64,000 bases of DNA. It comes from JAVJUV01 sp047314965 (GTDB taxonomy: Bacteria > Pseudomonadota > Alphaproteobacteria > Rhodobacterales > Rhodobacteraceae). The stretch covers positions 13,999-77,998 of the forward strand of contig NZ_JBLBVK010000045.1 of assembly GCF_047314965.1 (NCBI RefSeq), read 5' to 3'. How positions within the stretch are numbered: the first letter of the stretch is position 1; each line of letters begins with the position of its first letter. Made by a program: the position numbers and the translations under genes. This document shows positions 8,541 to 18,018 of the stretch, piece by piece. The notes below the pieces were generated by a model that saw only the letters and a list, made by a program, of their open reading frames with translations, had not been told where the DNA came from and ran no database searches.

Positions 8541-9916
8541 CAGAAGAAGTCGATCGAGACCTGGAACAGCCGCTCGACCTCCGGCACGTCGTCGGCCATG
8601 GCGAAGACCACGATCACATCGCCCTCGTCGATGCGCAGGCTCCCGGTGGGCTTGACCACCTTGCCGTCCTTCATCACCGCGCCGACCAGCACGCCTTCGG
8701 GGAAGTCGATGTCGCGGATGGCCTTGCCGGCTATGGGCGACGTTCCGAGGATCTGCGCCTCGATCACCTCGGCCTCCGCGTCTCCGATCGAGTAGACGCC
8801 GCGCACCCGCCCGTGCCGGATATGGCGCAGGATCGAAGAGACCGTTGTGGCGCGCGGGTTGATGTAGGCGTCGATCTCCAGAGGCTCCATCAACGGCAGA
8901 AGCGTCGGATCGTTGATCAGCGCGATGGCCATCGGGCAGCCCGCCTGCTTGGCCCTGACGCTGGCCAGGAGGTTGGTCTTGTCGTCGTCGGTCACCGCAA
9001 GGATGGCGTCGGCGCGGTCGACGCCGGCCTCTGCCAGAAGCTCCATGTTCAGCCCGTCGCCATGCAGAACGATAGTCCGCTCCAGCGAATCCGCTGCCCG
9101 TTCGGCGCAGGCGCGGTTCTTCTCGATCACCTTCGCCCGAAGCCGGTCGGCCCGGCCCTCCAGCGCCTTGGCCACCGCCAGACCGACGTTGCCGCCGCCA
9201 ACGATCACGACACGCTCCTGCCGGTGCACGGTCTTGCCGAAGATCTCGAAGGTGCGCGTCACGTCCTCGTTGTGGGATACCACGTAGACCTGGTCGTCGG
9301 CAAAAAGCTGGTCGCCCGGCTCGGGTGCGAAGAGTTTCTCGTTCCGCCGCACGCCCACGACGATGGCCCGCAGCGTCGAAAACAGGTCGGTCAGTTGCCG
9401 AAGCGGCGTGTTCAAAACCGGGCAGTCCTCGTCAAGCTGGATACCGAGAAGCTGCACCTTGCCCCCGAGAAAGAGCTCGGTGTCGAATGCCGCCGGGGCG
9501 TTCAGACGCCGCAGCGCCGCCTCGGCCACTTCGCGTTCGGGGCTGATCACCACGTCGATCGGCAGGTGGTCGCGCCGATAGAGATCGGAATAGATCGCCG
9601 TGAGATAGCTTTGCGACCTCAGACGCGCGATCTTGCGCGGGATCGAGAAGATCGAATGGGCCACCTGGCAGGTGACCATGTTCACCTCGTCCGAGAAGGT
9701 TGCTGCGATGATCATGTCCGCGTCCCGCGCGCCGGCGCGTTCCAGGATGTCGGGATAACTGGCATGGCCCGCGATACCCTGCACGTCCAGCGTATCGGTC
9801 GCCCGACGCACCAGATCGGCATTGTTGTCGACAACGGTGACGTCGTTGCGTTCACCCGAGAGGTGCCGCGCGATCTGCCAGCCGACCTGGCCCGCACCGC
9901 AGATGATGACCTTCAT
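8540..9916 (-). CDS. trkA: Trk system potassium transporter TrkA
   Basis: 458 residues with two RCK halves, each opening with a dinucleotide-binding strand: MKVIICGAGQVGWQIA at residue 1 and RVVIVGGGNVGLAVA around residue 233. Each half is followed by a TrkA_C domain. TrkA is the peripheral NAD(H)/ATP-binding regulator of the TrkH channel. It starts about 620 nt after ntrX, with the cupin gene on the opposite strand between them, so trkAH is likely transcribed separately from ntrYX. Confidence 0.96.
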   Translation of the reverse strand: MKVIICGAGQVGWQIARHLSGERNDVTVVDNNADLVRRATDTLDVQGIAGHASYPDILERAGARDADMIIAATFSDEVNMVTCQVAHSIFSIPRKIARLRSQSYLTAIYSDLYRRDHLPIDVVISPEREVAEAALRRLNAPAAFDTELFLGGKVQLLGIQLDEDCPVLNTPLRQLTDLFSTLRAIVVGVRRNEKLFAPEPGDQLFADDQVYVVSHNEDVTRTFEIFGKTVHRQERVVIVGGGNVGLAVAKALEGRADRLRAKVIEKNRACAERAADSLERTIVLHGDGLNMELLAEAGVDRADAILAVTDDDKTNLLASVRAKQAGCPMAIALINDPTLLPLMEPLEIDAYINPRATTVSSILRHIRHGRVRGVYSIGDAEAEVIEAQILGTSPIAGKAIRDIDFPEGVLVGAVMKDGKVVKPTGSLRIDEGDVIVVFAMADDVPEVERLFQVSIDFF

Positions 9917-10044
9917 GGATGCCTCTTGGCCGCCCCGGTTCCCGACTGTCTGGCACGCGCGGTTAACGGGATCAAGCGCAACGAGGCTCTTGAACCCGCG
10001 CCGTGTCCGGCTAGCATCCGCTCAAAGCAAGGGAGACACTGTCC

Positions 10045-10443
10045 ATGAAGATCACGCGAAACGGCGCGGTGCCGTCGAAACAGGGGCCAGAAAGCTATTT
10101 CACCGGCCAGGTCCGCATGGATATGGAATTCAATACCGAATCTCCCGCGCGCGTGGGCGGCGTGACGGTCACGTTCGCGCCGGGCGCGCGGACCGCATGG
10201 CACACGCATCCGCTCGGACAGACGCTGATCGTGACCGCGGGGCTTGGCTGGGCAAGGATCGAAGGCGAGCCGAAGCAGGAAATCCGCCCCGGCGACATCG
10301 TCTGGTTTCCGCCGGGCGTGCGGCACTGGCACGGGGCCGCCGACAGCACGGCCATGACCCATATCGCCATCGCGGAATCGATCGACGGCCGGCGCGTGGA
10401 CTGGGCCGAGCATGTCAGCGACGAGGACTACCTCGGGGCCTGA
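10045..10443 (+). CDS. Small single-domain cupin protein
   Basis: 132 residues forming one cupin barrel. Motif 1 is AWHTHPLGQTLIVTAG with two metal-binding histidines; motif 2 is PGDIVWFPPGVRHWHGA. The sequence resembles the short cupins annotated as (R)-mandelonitrile lyase-like or carboxymuconolactone decarboxylase-associated cupins; the true reaction is unknown. It is the only plus-strand gene inside the ntr/trk region, lies 128 nt from trkA in divergent orientation, and is followed by a dispersed repeat. AAGGGAG precedes the ATG. Confidence 0.88.
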   Translation: MKITRNGAVPSKQGPESYFTGQVRMDMEFNTESPARVGGVTVTFAPGARTAWHTHPLGQTLIVTAGLGWARIEGEPKQEIRPGDIVWFPPGVRHWHGAADSTAMTHIAIAESIDGRRVDWAEHVSDEDYLGA

Positions 10444-10463
10444 GCCCCGGCTTCCATCGGCCC

Positions 10464-10526
10464 TGAAATATCCCGGGGGGCCCGGGGGGGAGCGCCCCCC
10501 GGCGGATCGCCGCCGGAGGCGGCGAA
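10464..10526 (+). repeat. Dispersed intergenic hairpin repeat, copy 1 (degenerate core)
   Basis: A shortened core TGAAATATCCCGGGG is followed by a GC-rich hairpin (CCGGGGGG at 10482-10489 with CCCCCCGG at 10495-10502) and a further GCCGCC-rich palindrome. It lies between the convergent cupin and ntrX stops. It belongs with the copies near 27.35, 41.48, 44.45 and 63.90 kb. Confidence 0.6.
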
Positions 10527-10536
10527 ACCGCGTGTC

Positions 10537-11955
10537 TCACGCGTCTTCTTCTTCCTCTTCCTCGGCGACCGTCGCAACGCGCGCGCCCGAGCGCGACGAG
10601 GTCACCACGTTCAGCGACTTCAGCTTCCTGTGCAGCGCCGAGCGCTCCATGCCGACAAAGCCCGCGGTGCGGCTGATGTTGCCGCCGAACCGGTTGATCT
10701 GGGTCAGCAGGTACTCGCGCTCGAACAATTCCCGCGCCTCGCGAAGCGGCAGCGTGGCCAGGCTGCCCGAGAGGATCACGCGGCCCTCTTCGGAACCCGC
10801 CGGCTGGGCATCGCCGGGAATCTCCGAGGCCTCGATCTCGCCCTTGTCGGCACCGAGAATCAGCACGCGCTCGACGACGTTCTTCAGCTGGCGGACGTTG
10901 CCGGGCCAGTTCATCGTCTGCAGCATCGCGACCGCGTCCTCGCTCAATTCGCGCAGGGGAAGTCCCTGGGACTTGTTGAAGGCGGCGATGAAATGGCCGG
11001 CCAGTTCCGGGATGTCTTCCCTGCGCTCGGCCAGGGACGGCACGTCCACGGGCACGACGTTCAGCCGGTGATAGAGCTCCTGCCGGAAGTTGCCCGCCGC
11101 GACCTCTGCCTCGAGGTTCCGCGTCGTGGACGAGATCACGCGCAGGTCCACGCGCACCTTGTCGCCACCGCCCACGCGCTGGAACTGCTGGTCGGTCAGG
11201 ACGCGCAGGATCTTGGACTGGGTGCCGCTCGGCATGTCGGCCACCTCGTCGAAATAGATCACGCCGCCATGGGCCTGCTCCAGAAGGCCCGGCTCGACGC
11301 CGCGCCCCGCCGATTCCCGGCCGAAGAGCACCTCTTCCATCCGGTCCGCCTCGATCGAGGCCGAATTGACCGACACGAAAGGCCCGTTCGCACGTTCGGA
11401 GTTGGCATGGATGTAGCGGGCCGCGATCTCCTTGCCCGCCCCGGCCGGCCCGCTGAGCATGACCCGGCCATTCGACTTCGTCACCTTGTCGAGCTGGGAC
11501 TTCAGCGCGCGGAAGGCCGGCGAGGACCCGATCATCTCGGCCGTGGTGACGTCCTTGCGGCGCAGTTCGCTGTTCTCGCGGCGCAGACGCGAGGTCTCCA
11601 TAGCCCGCGTGATCACCACCAGAAGCTGGTCGATGTTGAACGGTTTCTCGATGAAATCGTAGGCGCCCTGCTTGATCGCGGCGACCGCGATCTCGATGTT
11701 GCCGTGCCCCGAAATGATGATCACCGGCACTTCCGGGTTGTCGCGTTTCACGGATTTCAGGATGTCGATCCCGTCCATGTTCGAGTCCTTGAGCCAGATG
11801 TCGAGGATCATCAGCGCCGGTGGCTCCTTGTTCATCTGGGCCATCGCCTCGTCCGAGGTTCCGGCCAGACGGGTCGTGAACCCCTCGTCCTTGAGAATAT
11901 CCGAGATCAGTTCACGGATATCGCGTTCGTCATCGACAATCAGAATATCGCCCAT
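10537..11955 (-). CDS. ntrX: Nitrogen regulation response regulator NtrX (lacks GAFTGA)
   Basis: 472 residues from the ATG at 11955, preceded by GAGGAGAG; the TTG one codon upstream was not used. Domains: receiver (MGDILIVDDERDI, phospho-acceptor Asp in ILDIWL), AAA+ domain (Walker A GPAGAGKE; Walker B VIYFDEVAD) and a C-terminal Fis-type helix-turn-helix. The loop that contacts sigma-54 is replaced: the stretch LFGRESAGRGVEPG stands where GAFTGA would be. NtrX is the partner of the kinase NtrY and in related bacteria controls nitrogen and redox genes. The C-terminus ends in an acidic EEEEEEDA run. Confidence 0.95.
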   Translation of the reverse strand: MGDILIVDDERDIRELISDILKDEGFTTRLAGTSDEAMAQMNKEPPALMILDIWLKDSNMDGIDILKSVKRDNPEVPVIIISGHGNIEIAVAAIKQGAYDFIEKPFNIDQLLVVITRAMETSRLRRENSELRRKDVTTAEMIGSSPAFRALKSQLDKVTKSNGRVMLSGPAGAGKEIAARYIHANSERANGPFVSVNSASIEADRMEEVLFGRESAGRGVEPGLLEQAHGGVIYFDEVADMPSGTQSKILRVLTDQQFQRVGGGDKVRVDLRVISSTTRNLEAEVAAGNFRQELYHRLNVVPVDVPSLAERREDIPELAGHFIAAFNKSQGLPLRELSEDAVAMLQTMNWPGNVRQLKNVVERVLILGADKGEIEASEIPGDAQPAGSEEGRVILSGSLATLPLREARELFEREYLLTQINRFGGNISRTAGFVGMERSALHRKLKSLNVVTSSRSGARVATVAEEEEEEDA

Positions 11956-11970
11956 CAATTGCTCTCCTCT

Positions 11971-14232
11971 TTATTCGGCCACCTGCAGATCAGGCGTTGT
12001 TTCGCTTGCTGCCTCGATGGGCAGGGTTATTTCGGCCCGGGCCCCGATCTGGCCCGATCCGTCCAGCGGCTCGGCGTCGGTCAGGACCAGCGTGCCACCA
12101 TGTTCCTCGATGATCTTCTTCACGATCGGCAGGCCGAGGCCTGTGCCTTTTTCACGCGTCGTGACATAGGGCTCGAACAGGCGAGAGCGATCTTCGGGAA
12201 GACCGATGCCGTTATCCGAGATGGAAATCACCGCCTTGTCACCCTGGGTGCGCATTTCGACCAGCACGCGCGGTTCATGGCCCTCGGGGGCATTGCCCTT
12301 TTCATGCAGGCTTTCGATGGCCTCGCCGGCGTTCTTGATGAGGTTGGTCAGCGCCTGCCCGATCATCGTCTGATCGAGATCCGCCGGGACCGGCGTATCG
12401 GGCACGCGGGAGTCCAGCGTCAGCGTTTCGGCGGCGGCCTCCTGCAGCGTGACAGCGTCGCGCACGATCTGCGCGAGATCCTGCCGCGTGCGCTCGGGCT
12501 CCGGCATCCGCGCGAACTTGGAGAACTCGTCGACGATACGGCGCAGATCCTCGGTCTGGCGAACGATTACGTCCGTCATCTGGTCGAGTGCGGCCGCCTC
12601 GTCGCCTGCGGCTTCACGGAACTTTCGCTTGATCCGGCCGGCGGAAAGCTGAATCGGCGTCAGGGGGTTCTTGATCTCGTGCGCGATGCGCCGCGCGACG
12701 TCGCCCCAGGCGGCCATGCGCTGCGCGGTGACAAGGTCGGTCACGTCGTCGAAGGCGATCACGTAGCCTTCCGCTTCGCTTTCCGAATTGCGCCGCGTGG
12801 CAATGCGCACGAGAAGCGTCTCGGCCACGCCGTTGCGGGAAACCCGGATTTCCTCCTGCTCCACCTCCTTGCCGCTGTCCAGCAGGCGCTGAAGCACGGC
12901 GCCGAATTCGGGCACGGCGACCTTCAGGGGAACGGACGTTTCGCTGTCTTCTTCCATCGACAGGATCCGCTCGGCCGAGCGGTTGACGAAGGTGATGTTG
13001 CCTTCGGGGTCCAGGCCGATCACGCCGGCGGTCACTGACGACAGCACGCTGTCGAACAGGCGGCGGCGGCGTTCAATCTGACGGTTCGTGGATAGCAGCG
13101 CCTCGCGCTGGCCCTTCAGTTGCCGGGTCATCTGGTTGAAGAGACGCCCGAGCATGGCGATCTCGTCGTCGCCGGGCTCTTCCGGAACCTGAACGTCGAG
13201 GTCTCCCGCGCCGACCCGCTGCGCCGCGCCGGCAAGGCGGCCCACGGGACGGGACAAGCGTTCTGCGAACCAGAGTCCCAGCCAAACCGCCGCAAGGATC
13301 AGGATCACCGCGAAACCGAGGTAGAGAAGGCCGAATTCGAACACGATGCGTCCGCGCTCGGCCTCGAGCTGGTTGTAGAGCGTTGCGGTCGCCGCAGCCT
13401 CGTCGAGCAGCCCCAGAATCGCACCGTCCACCGTGCGGCTGATGTAGAGATACCGGTCGGGAAAGGCATCGAGCCGCATAAGGGCGCGCAGTTCATCGAC
13501 ATCCAGGTCCTGGATCATGACGATCTCGCCTTCGCCTGCGCGGGTCAGGGCGTCCTTGCCGGGTTCCTCGAAGTCGAAAAGGTAGGACCTTTCTCCCCGC
13601 GCCCGGATGTCGCCGGTGCCGTCGATCACGAAGGCTTCGCGCAGACCGCGCTGAACCAACGCCTGCCCCTGCCCCAGCAACTGGCGCAGTTCGCCGTCGG
13701 ACACGAAGACCGTACGCGCACGGGCCGCATTCAGAAATTCGGCAAGAGCGCGGGCGTCGTCCTGAAGGTCTCGCCGCTCATCCTCCTGATAGGCTTCGGC
13801 AGCGGACAGCGAGGCGCCGACCACCCCGCGGACGCGTTCCGAGAACCATCCCTCAAGACCGACGTTCACCGTCAGGCCAGCGAAAACGGCGACGGTCACA
13901 GTTGGGATCAGTGCGATCAGGGCGAAGACCCCGGTCAGGCGCAAGTGCAGGCGGGAACCTGCCGATTTCGCGCGCCGGGCTGCGATCATCGAAGCGATCC
14001 GGGCCAGAACCAGCGCCGCAACGACCAGCACATAGACAAGGTCGGCCAGCAGAACGAGTCGCAGGGAGAAGGTGGTTGTGGATCGATCGAGCGGACCGAG
14101 GACGAGGAAAGTCAGCAGCGCAAGCACCGGGCCAAGGATGACCAGCCCAAGGGTTGCAGCGTTTTGAAAACGACGCAAACGCCTGATACGGCTCAATTTT
14201 TCCCAGGTCTGTGCCCGTGCGCGCCCCGCCAA
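11971..14232 (-). CDS. ntrY: Sensor histidine kinase NtrY
   Basis: About 753 residues. N-terminal membrane segments flank a periplasmic region, followed by HAMP, PAS, HisKA with the phospho-acceptor His in IAHEIKNPLTPIQ, and HATPase_c (NAGEAIE; DNGIGLP; GTGLGLPIVKK). No ATG exists near the N-terminus. A TTG at 14232 preceded by TGGAGG at good spacing is preferred over the TTG at 14277, the most upstream start in the frame. The stop is 15 nt from ntrX, so ntrYX form one transcript. NtrY phosphorylates NtrX; its signal is not settled. Confidence 0.93.
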   Translation of the reverse strand: MAGRARAQTWEKLSRIRRLRRFQNAATLGLVILGPVLALLTFLVLGPLDRSTTTFSLRLVLLADLVYVLVVAALVLARIASMIAARRAKSAGSRLHLRLTGVFALIALIPTVTVAVFAGLTVNVGLEGWFSERVRGVVGASLSAAEAYQEDERRDLQDDARALAEFLNAARARTVFVSDGELRQLLGQGQALVQRGLREAFVIDGTGDIRARGERSYLFDFEEPGKDALTRAGEGEIVMIQDLDVDELRALMRLDAFPDRYLYISRTVDGAILGLLDEAAATATLYNQLEAERGRIVFEFGLLYLGFAVILILAAVWLGLWFAERLSRPVGRLAGAAQRVGAGDLDVQVPEEPGDDEIAMLGRLFNQMTRQLKGQREALLSTNRQIERRRRLFDSVLSSVTAGVIGLDPEGNITFVNRSAERILSMEEDSETSVPLKVAVPEFGAVLQRLLDSGKEVEQEEIRVSRNGVAETLLVRIATRRNSESEAEGYVIAFDDVTDLVTAQRMAAWGDVARRIAHEIKNPLTPIQLSAGRIKRKFREAAGDEAAALDQMTDVIVRQTEDLRRIVDEFSKFARMPEPERTRQDLAQIVRDAVTLQEAAAETLTLDSRVPDTPVPADLDQTMIGQALTNLIKNAGEAIESLHEKGNAPEGHEPRVLVEMRTQGDKAVISISDNGIGLPEDRSRLFEPYVTTREKGTGLGLPIVKKIIEEHGGTLVLTDAEPLDGSGQIGARAEITLPIEAASETTPDLQVAE

Positions 14233-14292
14233 AGGGTGCCTCCAAATGATGTGCCGCTGGTCGCGGCGACCGCCCAATATCGGTGACCTTAT

Positions 14293-14301
14293 TTATCCAC
14301 A
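14293..14301 (+). promoter_or_regulatory. Perfect DnaA-box 9-mer
   Basis: TTATCCACA matches the consensus DnaA box exactly. It lies in the short gap between the ntrC stop and the ntrY start. It is a single site, so binding is possible but unproven. Confidence 0.4.
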
Positions 14302-14331
14302 GTCGCGAATTGGCCACTCTATGTTGCGGTT

Positions 14332-15699
14332 TTACATCAATTTGCGGCGCCGTGTCACGCGGATATCGAGATCCGTGATCTTCTTTCTCAGCGTATTCCG
14401 GTTAATCCCGAGTAAATCCGCGCACTTGGCCTGATTACCACCGGTAGCGTCCAAAGCTATTCCTATCAAAGGGGTTTCCACTTCGCGGAGGATTCTCTGG
14501 TACAGGCCGGGGGGGGGCAGTTGACCGCCGTGGAGGTCGAAATACCGGCGCAGATGCTTTGCAATGGAGGCGGAAAGCTTGTCTCCGTCGCTGCCCCCGG
14601 TCAGGGGCTCGATCGCGGGCTGGTTGCCAAGTACCAGTTCGACCTCTGAGCGGCTGATCCGCTCTTCGCCGCCGGTCAGCGCGAGGCGGCGCACGGTGTT
14701 TTCCAGTTGCCGAACGTTGCCGGGCCAGGAATAGGCGCGGATGAGTTCCAGGGCATCCTTTTCGAAGGCGCGAACCGGCAAGCCGTCGCGTTCCGCGCGG
14801 GCCAGGAAGTGCTCGGTCAGAAGCTGGATATCCTCGACCCGTTCGCGCAGGCTGGGAACGGTCAGCGTGACGCCGCCCAGCCGATAGAACAGGTCCTGCC
14901 GGAATGTGCCCTTGTCGAGTCGATCGGCAAGGGCGGCCTGGCTGGTGGCCATTACGCGCGGACCGCTGTCGCCGAAACTGTCCAGCATGCGGACGATCCG
15001 GGCCTGCGCATCCTCGGACAGGTCCGCGACCTCGTCGAACAGCAGGGTTCCGTTGCGCGCGCGGCTGATCAGCGTGGCGGGCCCGTCCATAGTCACGAGG
15101 TCGGCTGCCGTCGCCACGACGAACGGCAGGGTGCGCCGGTCGGACAGGTCGTGGATCGCGCGCGCGATCAGCGATTTGCCGGTGCCGCTTTCGCCGGTGA
15201 TCAGGACCGGAAGATCGGCGTTCATCACCCGTGCCACGAGCCGGTAGAGCGCCTGCATCGCCGGCGTGCGTCCCACTAGCGGCAGATCGTCGCCGGCCTC
15301 GGTGTCGACCTCGCCACGCGGCTGCGGCGCACGGCGCTTGACCTCAAGCGCCCGATTGGCGCGCTTCATCAGGTCCGGCAGGTCGAAAGGTTTTGGCAGA
15401 TAGTCGTAGGCGTCGGCCTCGTTCGCCTGGATGGCGGTCATGATGGTGTTTTGCGCGGAGATGACGATCACCGGCAGGCCGGGGCGCAGTTCGTTGATCT
15501 TCGGCAACTGCTCCAGCCCGTTTCCGTCCGGCATCATGACGTCCGAGATCACGAGGTCGCCCTTGCCCTCTTCGACCCAGCGCATCAGCGTGACAAGGGA
15601 CGAAGTGGCATGGACCTTGCACCCCGCACGGGTCAGAGCCTGCGTCAGCACCGTGCGGATGGTGCGATCGTCGTCTGCCACCAGAATGGTGCCGTCCAT
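14332..15699 (-). CDS. ntrC: Nitrogen regulator NtrC (NRI), sigma-70-type lacking GAFTGA
   Basis: 455 residues: receiver (DGTILVADDDRTIR), AAA+ domain (Walker A GESGTGKS; Walker B LLFDEVADL) and Fis-type HTH ending in NRNTLRKKITDLDIRVTRRR. The segment between PFVVATAADL and RARNGTLLF is shortened and has no GAFTGA motif. NtrC of Rhodobacter capsulatus also lacks this motif and activates the housekeeping RNA polymerase, not sigma-54 polymerase; the same is inferred here. It is phosphorylated by NtrB, whose stop lies 3 nt upstream of the ntrC start. Confidence 0.95.
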   Translation of the reverse strand: MDGTILVADDDRTIRTVLTQALTRAGCKVHATSSLVTLMRWVEEGKGDLVISDVMMPDGNGLEQLPKINELRPGLPVIVISAQNTIMTAIQANEADAYDYLPKPFDLPDLMKRANRALEVKRRAPQPRGEVDTEAGDDLPLVGRTPAMQALYRLVARVMNADLPVLITGESGTGKSLIARAIHDLSDRRTLPFVVATAADLVTMDGPATLISRARNGTLLFDEVADLSEDAQARIVRMLDSFGDSGPRVMATSQAALADRLDKGTFRQDLFYRLGGVTLTVPSLRERVEDIQLLTEHFLARAERDGLPVRAFEKDALELIRAYSWPGNVRQLENTVRRLALTGGEERISRSEVELVLGNQPAIEPLTGGSDGDKLSASIAKHLRRYFDLHGGQLPPPGLYQRILREVETPLIGIALDATGGNQAKCADLLGINRNTLRKKITDLDIRVTRRRKLM

Positions 15700-15702
15700 G
15701 TC

Positions 15703-16797
15703 CTACCCCTTTTGCTTGTCGTTGCCGCCGTCGCCGCTGCCTCGCGGCGCGACGGGAAGTGAAATTCGGAAAACCGTGCGGCCGGGAACGCTGTCGACGC
15801 TGACCCAGCCTTCGTGGTCGGAGATGATCTTCGAGACCAGCGCCAATCCCAGACCCGTGCCGTTCTCGCGGCCCGAAACGAAGGGCTCGAACGCCTCCGC
15901 GGCGATCTCGGGCGGCAGGCCCGGACCATCGTCCATGATCTCGACCTGCAGCGGCAACGCGGCGGTGCCATCCTTGCGGCGGAGCCTGAGCGACATGTCG
16001 TAGAAGGTGCGGATCGTGATCTGTCCCGGCTCGCCCCGCGCCGCCTCGGCGGCGTTCTTCAAGAGGTTCAGGAAAACCTGCACCATCTGGTCGCTGTCGA
16101 CCCAGGTGGCGGGCAGAGACGGATCGTACTCCTCGACGATCTTCATATGGGCTGCGAAACCCACCGCGGCGGACTTGCGCGCGCGGTCCAGAAGGTCGTG
16201 AACATTGACGGCCCTGCGCTCGGGCGGACGGAGATTTCCGAACTGTTCGACCTGCTCCAGAAGCTTCACGATCCGCCGCGTCTCGCTGACGATCAGGTCG
16301 GTAAGCTCGAGGTCTTCCTTGGCGAGGTTCATGCTTAGCAGCTGCGCCGCTCCGGTGATGCCGGCCAGCGGGTTCTTGATCTCGTGGGCCAGCATCTCGG
16401 CCATGCCAATGGCCGACCGCGCCGCCGATTTCACCGACATCGACCGTCCCAGACGGTCGGCGATCATGCGCGGCTCCATCAGCACGAGAACGAAGCCCGG
16501 CATGCTGGTCATCGGAGCCATCTGGATGTTGCAGTTCACCGGTTGCGTGTTGCCCGAGCCGACATCGACGTTGTTCATGAACAGAGAGGACTGATCGGTG
16601 CGCACCCGCTTGAACTGGTCGTCGAGCGGCGCGTCGATCGCGAGGATGTCGAACACGGGCGCACCGCGCACGGACCGCGACGACGCGTTCAGAAAGCTTT
16701 CGGCGGCCGGGTTCACCTCGGCGATGATGTCGCCGGGATCGAGAAGGAAGGCAGGGATCGGAAGCGACTGCCAGAGGTTCTCCTGAAAGACGTTCAT
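15703..16797 (-). CDS. ntrB: Nitrogen regulation sensor kinase NtrB (NRII)
   Basis: 364 residues, soluble. It has an N-terminal PAS domain (DPGDIIAEVNPAAESFL), HisKA with the phospho-acceptor His in MLAHEIKNPLAGITGAA, and HATPase_c (NLLKNAAEAA; DDGPGLP; GTGLGLALVSK). NtrB is a cytosolic bifunctional kinase/phosphatase of NtrC controlled by PII protein. The start overlaps the dusB stop (ATGA), giving the classic nifR3(dusB)-ntrB-ntrC operon of Rhodobacter. Confidence 0.95.
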   Translation of the reverse strand: MNVFQENLWQSLPIPAFLLDPGDIIAEVNPAAESFLNASSRSVRGAPVFDILAIDAPLDDQFKRVRTDQSSLFMNNVDVGSGNTQPVNCNIQMAPMTSMPGFVLVLMEPRMIADRLGRSMSVKSAARSAIGMAEMLAHEIKNPLAGITGAAQLLSMNLAKEDLELTDLIVSETRRIVKLLEQVEQFGNLRPPERRAVNVHDLLDRARKSAAVGFAAHMKIVEEYDPSLPATWVDSDQMVQVFLNLLKNAAEAARGEPGQITIRTFYDMSLRLRRKDGTAALPLQVEIMDDGPGLPPEIAAEAFEPFVSGRENGTGLGLALVSKIISDHEGWVSVDSVPGRTVFRISLPVAPRGSGDGGNDKQKG

Positions 16798-17774
16798 GCC
16801 GCCCGCCTTTCCTGGCCGAGAAGCGCCGGACGAAGGGCCTTGCGCACGTCGCTCGGCGGCGCGGTAAGCACGAGTTTCCTAAGATCCGGCGGGGTTCCGA
16901 CCCGGTCCATGTACCAGCCGAGATGCTTGCGGACGACGCGCGCGCCCAACTCATCGCCATAGAAGTCCAGCGTGGCGTCGTAGTGACCACGGACCATGGC
17001 GGCAAAGTCGTCGCCTTCGGGCACCTCGGGCGCCGGACCGTGTCCGAGGGCATGCGCGATCTCGGCCAACCGCCAGGGCGCGCCCTGGATACCGCGTCCG
17101 ACCATCACGCCATCGGCGCCCGACTGCGTCAGCGCCGCCTTCGCATCCGCGGGCGTCACGATATCGCCGTTGGCGACCACGGGAACCGAGACCGCCTCCT
17201 TCACTGCGCGAATGGCCTTCCAGTCAGCGCGGCCCTTGTAGAACTGGCACCTGGTGCGTCCATGAACGGTAATCATCCGCACGCCCGCGGCTTCGGCCCG
17301 CGTTGCGATATCCGGGGCATTCAGGCAGTCGTCGTCCCAGCCGAGCCGCATCTTCAGGGTGACCGGCACATCGACGGCGCTCACCACGGCTTCGATCAGG
17401 CTGAGCGCGTGATCCGGCGTTTTCATGAGCGCGGAGCCGGACAGCCCGCCCGTTACTTTCTTGGCCGGACAGCCCATGTTGATGTCGATGATCTTCGCAC
17501 CGTTCGCGGCGACCATCCGCGCCGCCTCGGCCATCCAGCGCGCATCGCGTCCGGCAAGCTGCACCGAGGTGGCCGCTTCGCCGAACCCCAGTTCGGCCCG
17601 CTCGCGGACACCGGGTTTGGCCTGCACCATTTCCTGGCTGGCGACCATCTCGCTGACGACAAGCCCCGCGCCGAAACGCGCGACAAGCTGCCGGAACGGC
17701 AGGTCGGTAATCCCGGCCATGGGGGCCAGGAACACGGGGGGATCCAGACGAATGTCCGAAAGGGCGATTGTCAT
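16794..17774 (-). CDS. dusB: tRNA-dihydrouridine synthase DusB (NifR3)
   Basis: 326 residues from MTIALSDIRLDPPV; the longer frame to 17843 adds 23 unalignable residues. The TIM barrel binds FMN (PVFLAPMAGITDLPFRQL). The catalytic cysteine is in NMGCPAKKVTGG, and the phosphate-binding loop is GVMVGRGIQGAPW. It reduces uridines in tRNA D-loops. It is first in the dusB-ntrB-ntrC operon. The gene is divergent from ispF; the 244-nt gap must hold both promoters. Confidence 0.95.
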   Translation of the reverse strand: MTIALSDIRLDPPVFLAPMAGITDLPFRQLVARFGAGLVVSEMVASQEMVQAKPGVRERAELGFGEAATSVQLAGRDARWMAEAARMVAANGAKIIDINMGCPAKKVTGGLSGSALMKTPDHALSLIEAVVSAVDVPVTLKMRLGWDDDCLNAPDIATRAEAAGVRMITVHGRTRCQFYKGRADWKAIRAVKEAVSVPVVANGDIVTPADAKAALTQSGADGVMVGRGIQGAPWRLAEIAHALGHGPAPEVPEGDDFAAMVRGHYDATLDFYGDELGARVVRKHLGWYMDRVGTPPDLRKLVLTAPPSDVRKALRPALLGQERRAA

Positions 17775-18018
17775 GCCAAAACCTTGTGCAGTCGCATCAG
17801 AACTAGGCTGCCGGGGTGGAACCCTCAAACCTATCAGGCTCAAAAAGCCTCTCGAAATGGCATATGCTTAAAAATTGTGCACATCAACCTGCAAAGCGTC
17901 GCCATTGTCAGCAGAGCCATCACGCCCTAGACGTGTCACAAGGCCCGACCACAGCATATGGACCGCGTCCGGACCCGGCCCTTCCGGATCATGCGCGGAC
18001 CGAACAGGAATGAACCCG

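Noticed and set aside
7122..8795. 557-codon plus-strand frame opposite trkH
   Set aside because: Its translation is rich in R, H, E and Q with no hydrophobic core, as expected for the shadow of a membrane protein gene; trkH motifs are on the other strand.
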